DNA from: Nocardiopsis sp. NRRL B-16309
Lineage (GTDB): Bacteria > Actinomycetota > Actinomycetes > Streptosporangiales > Streptosporangiaceae
Reading direction: 5' to 3'
NCBI RefSeq assembly: GCF_001279585.1
Contig: NZ_LGEC01000072.1
Span: 1-64,000, forward strand
DNA: 64,000 nt
Shown: positions 59,770 to 64,000 of the stretch, piece by piece
Numbering within the stretch: position 1 is the first letter of the stretch
Layout: every line of letters starts with the position of its first letter
Translations under genes and position numbers: made by a program
Notes under the pieces: model-generated
What the model was told of the DNA's origin: nothing
Databases searched by the model: none
What the model saw: the letters and a program-made list of their open reading frames with translations, nothing else

Positions 59770-60471
59770 ATGGACACGACCGACACACCGTTCGCCCGCC
59801 TGGCCGCCGAGACCCGCTACGTGCTGCTGGGCTTCCCTGTGGCCGTGGTCTCCTTCGCCGCGGTCCTGGCGGGACTCGCCGCGGGCGCCAGCTCGGTCGT
59901 CGCGGTCGTGGGCCTGTTCGTCCTGGCCGGCACCCTCTACGTCGCCCGCGCGACCTCCCACCTCGACCGCGTCCGCCTGGCCGACGTGGCCGGAGGCCCC
60001 GTCGAGCGCCGCCCCTACCGCTCCCCCGCGCCGCACGCCGGTGCCCTGCGCCGGGCGCTGACCCCGCTCTCGTGCCCCCAGAGCTGGCTGGACGCCCTGT
60101 ACGCCGTCGTGCGCTTCCCGGTCTCGGTGGTCGCCTTCGTCCTCACCGCCGCTTGGTGGGCCGGAGCCCTGGGCGGCCTGCTCCACCCCGTGTGGGGGTG
60201 GTCGCTCTACGCCGTCCCCGGCTACACCGACGTGGGCAGCCGCGTCTTCCCCGAGTCCCCGTTCCTGGCCACCACCCTGATCCACATGGTGGCGGGCGCG
60301 CTGTTCACCCTGACCGCGCCGCTGGTGGTGCGCGCCTGCGCCCAGGCCGAGGCGGGGCTGGCCCGTGCCGTGCTCCTGGCTCCCGAGGACGCCGGAGTGC
60401 GCGTGCGCGCCGCCGCCGGGCCCTCGCCCGAGCCCGTCCAGGTCCCGCCGCGCGTGCCCAGCTCCGTCTGA
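59770..60471 (+). CDS. Stand-alone membrane sensor domain protein
   Basis: Membrane protein of 233 residues resembling the putative sensor domain that normally forms the N-terminus of actinomycete histidine kinases: YVLLGFPVAVVSFAAVLAGLA (first segment), YAVVRFPVSVVAFVLTAAWWAGALGG and IHMVAGALFTLTAPLVVRA. No kinase module follows; the protein ends in a short Pro-rich tail and the next gene is on the other strand. It might be a kinase that lost its catalytic half, or a sensor working in trans. The start is ATG 59770. A nine-base hairpin (59692-59716) lies in its leader. Confidence 0.8.
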   Translation: MDTTDTPFARLAAETRYVLLGFPVAVVSFAAVLAGLAAGASSVVAVVGLFVLAGTLYVARATSHLDRVRLADVAGGPVERRPYRSPAPHAGALRRALTPLSCPQSWLDALYAVVRFPVSVVAFVLTAAWWAGALGGLLHPVWGWSLYAVPGYTDVGSRVFPESPFLATTLIHMVAGALFTLTAPLVVRACAQAEAGLARAVLLAPEDAGVRVRAAAGPSPEPVQVPPRVPSSV

Positions 60472-60487
60472 GGGGCCCGGTTCGGCC

Positions 60488-61342
60488 TCAGCGCCCCCGG
60501 TAGAGCTCGGTGAGCAGCGCGACCGCTCCGTGGGTGGCCGGGTGGGGGTCGTGCCGCCGCCACAGCAGGCGCACCGGGACGGAGGGGGCGTCGCGCACCA
60601 GGCGGAAGACGACCCCGTCGCGCCGGTACTGCGTGGCCGTGCTCTCCGGCGTCATACCGACCCCGCGTCCCGCGGTGATCGCGGACAGCCAGTCGTCGAT
60701 GTCGCCGGTGTGCTCCACTTCGGGCCGGCGGTCCTGCGGCCACAGGTCCAGGGTGGTCGTCCCGGTGCGGCGGTCGACCAGCAGGACCCGCTCGGCCACG
60801 TGCGCCAGGGTCAGGGAGCGCCGCCGGGCCCAGGGGTCGTCGGCGGCCAGGGCGCAGTAGCGCCTCTCGTGGCCGACGACCGCCCCCTCCAGCCGGCGGT
60901 CGTCGACCGGGGCGCGGACGACCGCGATGTCGCACAACCCCTCGACCAGTCCTCCCGTCGGGGCGTTGGCGCGGACCAGTTGCAGGTCGATGTCGGGGTA
61001 GCGCTCGGCCCACCGGCGCTGGAACCGGGCGGTGTGGCGCCCCATCGCCGACCACGCGTGTCCCATGCGCAGCCGGGTGTGCCCGGAGACCGCCTCGCGC
61101 ACGAGGTCGTCGGCGCCGGCCAGCAGGTGCCGCGCGCGGGCCAGGACCTGCACGCCCGCGGTGGTGGGGGCGACCTCCCGGCTGGTGCGGTGCAGCAGGC
61201 GCACGCCCAGGATCCGCTCCAGGGCGGCCACGTTGCGCGAGACCGCCGCCTGGGAGAGGCCGAGGTCGAGCGCGGCGTCGGTGAAGGTGCCCGCGTCCAC
61301 GACGGCGACCAGGCAGCGCAGGTGGCGTAGTTCGACGTCCAT
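60488..61342 (-). CDS. LysR family transcriptional regulator
   Basis: Regulator of 284 residues. The N-terminal winged helix reads ELRHLRCLVAVVDAGTFTDAALDLGLSQAAVSRNVAALE (in part), and the rest is the two-lobed effector domain. The start is ATG 61342. It is divergent from the EamA exporter, and the inverted repeat at 61356-61386 between them is the expected LysR target. It probably activates the exporter gene in response to an unknown metabolite. Confidence 0.93.
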   Translation of the reverse strand: MDVELRHLRCLVAVVDAGTFTDAALDLGLSQAAVSRNVAALERILGVRLLHRTSREVAPTTAGVQVLARARHLLAGADDLVREAVSGHTRLRMGHAWSAMGRHTARFQRRWAERYPDIDLQLVRANAPTGGLVEGLCDIAVVRAPVDDRRLEGAVVGHERRYCALAADDPWARRRSLTLAHVAERVLLVDRRTGTTTLDLWPQDRRPEVEHTGDIDDWLSAITAGRGVGMTPESTATQYRRDGVVFRLVRDAPSVPVRLLWRRHDPHPATHGAVALLTELYRGR

Positions 61343-61355
61343 GACTCCAGCGTAT

Positions 61356-61386
61356 GGATGGGCGCAAGCATGCATTTTGCGCATCC
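61356..61386. promoter_or_regulatory. LysR-type inverted repeat
   Basis: GCGCAA (61362-61367) and TTGCGC (61377-61382) form an inverted repeat with a nine-base centre, extended by GGAT/ATCC flanks. It occupies the upstream part of the EamA reading frame, so the EamA start must be downstream of it. Confidence 0.6.
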
Positions 61387-61399
61387 GATCGGGGGGCCC

Positions 61400-62314
61400 A
61401 TGCTCGCTGGCATGGAGACTTCGACGCGACGATCGGGCCGGGCGACCGGCGTGGCCCTGATGCTGGCCGGTGGGCTCTCGAACCAGGTCGGCGCGGCCAC
61501 GGGTGCGCTGGCCTTCGGGGCGATCGGCCCGACCGGGGTGGTCGCGGTCCGCCAGTGGGTGGCGGCCGTGGTGCTGCTGTCGGTGGGTCGGCCGCGCCTG
61601 GCCTCCTTCACCCGGGCCCAGTGGTGGCCGGTGCTGGGGCTGGCGGCCGTGTTCGCGACGATGAACCTCACGCTGTACCTGTCGATCGACCGCATCGGTC
61701 TGGGGCTGGCGGTGACCCTGGAGTTCCTGGGGCCGCTGGCGGTCGCCCTGGCGGCCTCCCGCAGGCCGACCGACCTGCTGTGCGCGCTCTCGGCCGCCGG
61801 GGCGGTGGCCGTGCTGATGCGCCCCCAGCCCGCGACCGACCACATCGGCATCGCCCTGGGCCTGGCGGCGGCGGTGGGCTGGGCGGCCTACATCCTGCTG
61901 AACCGGACGGTGGGGCGACGGCTGCCGGGGGTGGAGGGTTCGGCGGCGGCCGCGCTCGTCTCCGGGCTGCTGTTCGTGCCGGTGGGCGCCGCGGTGTTCG
62001 TCCTGCACCCCCCGACCGCGGGCGCGCTGGCCTGCGCGGCGGCGGCCGGTGTGCTGTCCTCGGCGGTGCCCTTCCTGGTCGACCTGCTGGCGCTGCGCCG
62101 CGTCCCCGCGCGGTTCTTCGGGCTGTTCATGAGCGTGCACCCCGTCCTGGCCTCCCTGGTGGGACTGGTGGTCCTGGGCCAGGTGCTGACCCTGGTCGAG
62201 TGGCTGGCGGTGGCGGCGATCGTGGGGGCCAACGCGGTGAGCGTGCTCTCCGCGGCGCCCCGCCGGCCCAGGGCCGCGGCGGGCCGGGACGCGCGCGCCC
62301 GCGACGGGAGTTGA
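61400..62314 (+). CDS. EamA/DMT family transporter
   Basis: Drug/metabolite transporter with ten predicted membrane segments in two EamA repeats, about 304 residues. Typical pieces are TLYLSIDRIGLGLAVTLEFLGPLAVAL and SAVPFLVDLLALRRVPARFFGLFMSVHPVLASL, as in RhtA-like amino acid exporters. I place the start at ATG 61400 after GGGGGG; ATG 61412 is equally possible. The frame is open to ATG 61358, but that codon lies within the LysR palindrome. It is divergent from and probably activated by the LysR gene. Confidence 0.88.
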   Translation: MLAGMETSTRRSGRATGVALMLAGGLSNQVGAATGALAFGAIGPTGVVAVRQWVAAVVLLSVGRPRLASFTRAQWWPVLGLAAVFATMNLTLYLSIDRIGLGLAVTLEFLGPLAVALAASRRPTDLLCALSAAGAVAVLMRPQPATDHIGIALGLAAAVGWAAYILLNRTVGRRLPGVEGSAAAALVSGLLFVPVGAAVFVLHPPTAGALACAAAAGVLSSAVPFLVDLLALRRVPARFFGLFMSVHPVLASLVGLVVLGQVLTLVEWLAVAAIVGANAVSVLSAAPRRPRAAAGRDARARDGS

Positions 62315-62341
62315 CCTCAATAAATGTTGAGGTTCTAGGGT
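62311..62341 (+). promoter_or_regulatory. ABC exporter promoter with TCAA-N6-TTGA operator
   Basis: -35 TTGACC (62311-62316) and TAGGGT (62336-62341) flank an 18-base palindrome CCTCAA-TAAATG-TTGAGG (62315-62332). A repressor bound in the spacer would block the promoter. The TCAA-N6-TTGA core equals that of the tandem operators at 43199-43240. The -35 overlaps the EamA stop codon. Confidence 0.6.
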
Positions 62342-62377
62342 TCCGGTCAACAGCCCCAACCCGTCCGGTGGTCGAAC

Positions 62378-64000
62378 ATGAGCATGGAAATGGCCGCGTG
62401 GAACTCCGTGTACCACGCGATGCACGCCCGGGAGGACCAGCGCCCCTTCTCCCTCCCCGTCCTTCGGCGCATCGCCGCCTTCGCCCGCCCCCACACACGC
62501 CACCTGGCCTGGTTCCTGGCGCTGAGCGTGGCGAGCGACGTCCTGGCCGTGGCCTCCCCGCTCCTGGCCGGGCGGGTGGTCAACACCATCGTCGACGGCG
62601 GCGCGCTACGCCCCGTCCTCCTCCTGGCCGGGCTCATCGCCGCCGTGGCCGTCGCTGAGGCCGGGCTGGGCCTGGTCGTCCGGTGGCTCTCGGCCCGCGT
62701 CGGCGAGGGCCTCATCCTGGACCTGCGCACCACCGTCTACGACCACGTGCAACGCATGCCGGTCGCCTTCTTCACCCGCACCCGCACCGGCGCCCTGGTC
62801 AGCCGCCTCAACAACGACGTCATCGGCGCCCAGCGCGCCTTCAGCGACGTGCTCTCCGGCGTGATCAGCAACCTGGTCACCCTCGTCCTGGCCCTGGCCG
62901 TCATGATCGCCCTGTCCTGGCAGATCACCCTGCTCGCGCTCCTGCTGCTGCCCGCCTTCGTCCTGCCCGCCCGCCGCATGGGCGCCCGTCTGGCCCGGAT
63001 CGAACGCGAACGCACCATCCACAACGCCGCGATGGGCACACAGATGACCGAGCGCTTCTCCGCGCCCGGAGCCACCCTGGTCAAGCTCTTCGGCCGCCCC
63101 CGGGAGGAGTCCGCCGAGTTCGCCCGCCGCGCCGGCCGCGTCCGCGACATCGGCGTGCGCACCGCGATGGTCCAGGAGGTCTTCTTCACCGCCCTGACCC
63201 TGGTCTCCGCGCTCGCGCTGGCCCTGGTCTACGGACTGGGCGGCTTCTACGCCCTGCGCGGCCAGCTCGACGCGGGCACCGTGGTGTCCATGGGCATGCT
63301 CCTGACCCGCCTGTACGCACCCCTGACCGCCCTGGCCGGGGCCCGCGTCGAGGTGATGAGCGCCCTGGTCAGCTTCAGCCGGGTCTTCGAGGTCCTGGAC
63401 CTCACGCCGCTCGTGGACGAGAAGCCCCGGGCGCGCTCCGTGCCCGAGGGGCCCGCCGCCCTGGAGTTCGAGCACGTCGAGTTCTCCTACCCCACCGCCG
63501 ACAAGGTCTCCCTCGCCTCCCTGGAGGAGGTCGCCACCCTGGACACCGCCGACCACGGCCCCGTCCTGCGCGACGTGTCCTTCCGCATCGAACCCGGCCA
63601 GACCGTCGCGCTGGTCGGATCCTCCGGCGCGGGCAAGTCCACCATCGCCCAACTGGCCCCGCGCCTGTACGACACCGACGCCGGAACAGTCCGCCTGGGC
63701 GGCGTGGACGTGCGCGACCTGAGCTTCGACTCCATCCGCGCCACCCTGGGCATGGTCACCCAGGACGGCCACCTCTTCCACGAGAGCATCCGCGCCAACC
63801 TGAGCCTGGGCCGCCCCGAGGCCACCGACGCCGAGATCTGGGACGCCCTGCGCCGCGCCCGCCTGGACGACCTCGTCGCCGCCCTGCCCGACGGCCTGGA
63901 CACCGTCGTCGGCGAACGCGGCTACCGCTTCTCCGGCGGCGAGCGCCAGCGGCTGACCATCGCCCGCCTGCTCATCACCGGCCCCGAGGTGGTCATCCTC
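62378..64000 (+). CDS. ABC exporter, fused membrane and ATPase domains (partial)
   Basis: Half-size multidrug-type ABC exporter; 541 residues are visible before the window ends. Six membrane segments lie in about residues 30-320 (type IV exporter fold), with VYDHVQRMPVAFFTRTRTGALVSRLNNDV (in part) as the usual coupling region. In the ATPase domain, Walker A is VGSSGAGKST (about 412), the Q-loop is in MVTQDGHLF and the signature is FSGGERQR (about 519). The Walker B strand begins at the edge. An insertion of about 20 residues precedes Walker A. The start is ATG 62378 (ATG 62384 possible). The substrate is unknown. Confidence 0.93.
   Translation, partial: MSMEMAAWNSVYHAMHAREDQRPFSLPVLRRIAAFARPHTRHLAWFLALSVASDVLAVASPLLAGRVVNTIVDGGALRPVLLLAGLIAAVAVAEAGLGLVVRWLSARVGEGLILDLRTTVYDHVQRMPVAFFTRTRTGALVSRLNNDVIGAQRAFSDVLSGVISNLVTLVLALAVMIALSWQITLLALLLLPAFVLPARRMGARLARIERERTIHNAAMGTQMTERFSAPGATLVKLFGRPREESAEFARRAGRVRDIGVRTAMVQEVFFTALTLVSALALALVYGLGGFYALRGQLDAGTVVSMGMLLTRLYAPLTALAGARVEVMSALVSFSRVFEVLDLTPLVDEKPRARSVPEGPAALEFEHVEFSYPTADKVSLASLEEVATLDTADHGPVLRDVSFRIEPGQTVALVGSSGAGKSTIAQLAPRLYDTDAGTVRLGGVDVRDLSFDSIRATLGMVTQDGHLFHESIRANLSLGRPEATDAEIWDALRRARLDDLVAALPDGLDTVVGERGYRFSGGERQRLTIARLLITGPEVVIL

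Overview
This window is chromosomal DNA from a very GC-rich actinomycete. Almost every real gene ends most codons in G or C, GTG starts are frequent, and several families are typical of the order: WYL and XRE-cupin regulators, a BaeRF/Rv2629-type protein, a CGNR zinc finger protein, DUF3052, and an orphan dnaE2. The gene mix fits a Nocardiopsis-like or Streptomyces-like genome. That placement is inference, because no rRNA or other phylogenetic marker is present. I see no tRNA, rRNA or CRISPR array.

Layout, left to right. 0-9.6 kb: a SAM methyltransferase; a manganese-type ABC importer (mntC-mntB-mntA) with a DtxR/MntR-like palindrome at the start of mntA; a tyrosine phosphatase with a TetR gene; a divergent NAD(P)-binding protein; a DnaQ-BRCT exonuclease; a BaeRF-family protein; and a Rob-like AraC regulator. 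9.8-18.6 kb: a dicarboxylate/glutamate symporter, an alpha/beta hydrolase, a secreted lysozyme-like protein, an MFS transporter with a MarR gene, a flavin-nucleotide-binding oxidase, a PhoD-type phosphodiesterase, and a DtxR-fold repressor with manganese-type (MntR) ligands. 18.7-23.3 kb: a probable three-gene unit (substrate-binding lipoprotein, benzoylformate-decarboxylase-like enzyme, MetE-like methyltransferase). Its last gene is broken by a TnpB-only IS200/IS605-family element. 23.7-29.1 kb: dnaE2 behind an SOS-type promoter, and a Tat-exported 5'-nucleotidase behind a PHO-box-like repeat. 29.5-42.3 kb: DUF4291, fused aminodeoxychorismate synthase (pabAB), a SHOCT peptide, a sugar MFS transporter, bioB, YiaA/B, a cation:proton antiporter, a beta-lactamase-fold hydrolase divergent from a PadR regulator, a siderophore-interacting protein, an FAD amine oxidase and DDAH. 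42.4-55.3 kb: a Clp-N/HTH pair with tandem operators, RidA, a CGNR protein, an MFS transporter, a WYL regulator, a Uma2 nuclease, a GNAT-like protein, a Gfo/Idh oxidoreductase, DUF3052, a kinase/regulator/DUF4097 operon, an FhuF-like protein, and a VOC protein divergent from a methyltransferase. 55.3-64 kb: an XRE-cupin/FAD-oxidoreductase/methyltransferase group, a MarR gene, a hypothetical protein, a GNAT, a stand-alone sensor domain, LysR/EamA, and an ABC exporter that runs off the right edge.

Most of the window is a mosaic of small regulator-plus-target modules. Many divergent promoters carry clear palindromes, and convergent gene ends usually carry long perfect hairpins. The most interesting links cross long distances. 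The MntR-like repressor at 18 kb plausibly controls the manganese importer at 1-3 kb. The palindrome in the XRE-cupin promoter at 57 kb recurs with one mismatch upstream of the paralogous methyltransferase at 0.7 kb. A TCAA-N6-TTGA motif occurs twice upstream of the Clp-N/HTH pair and again in the promoter of the terminal ABC exporter. The TnpB insertion in the MetE-like gene is the clearest sign of recent change. I did not find one large undescribed system; the Clp-N/HTH module and the XRE-cupin regulon are the best candidates for unreported biology.
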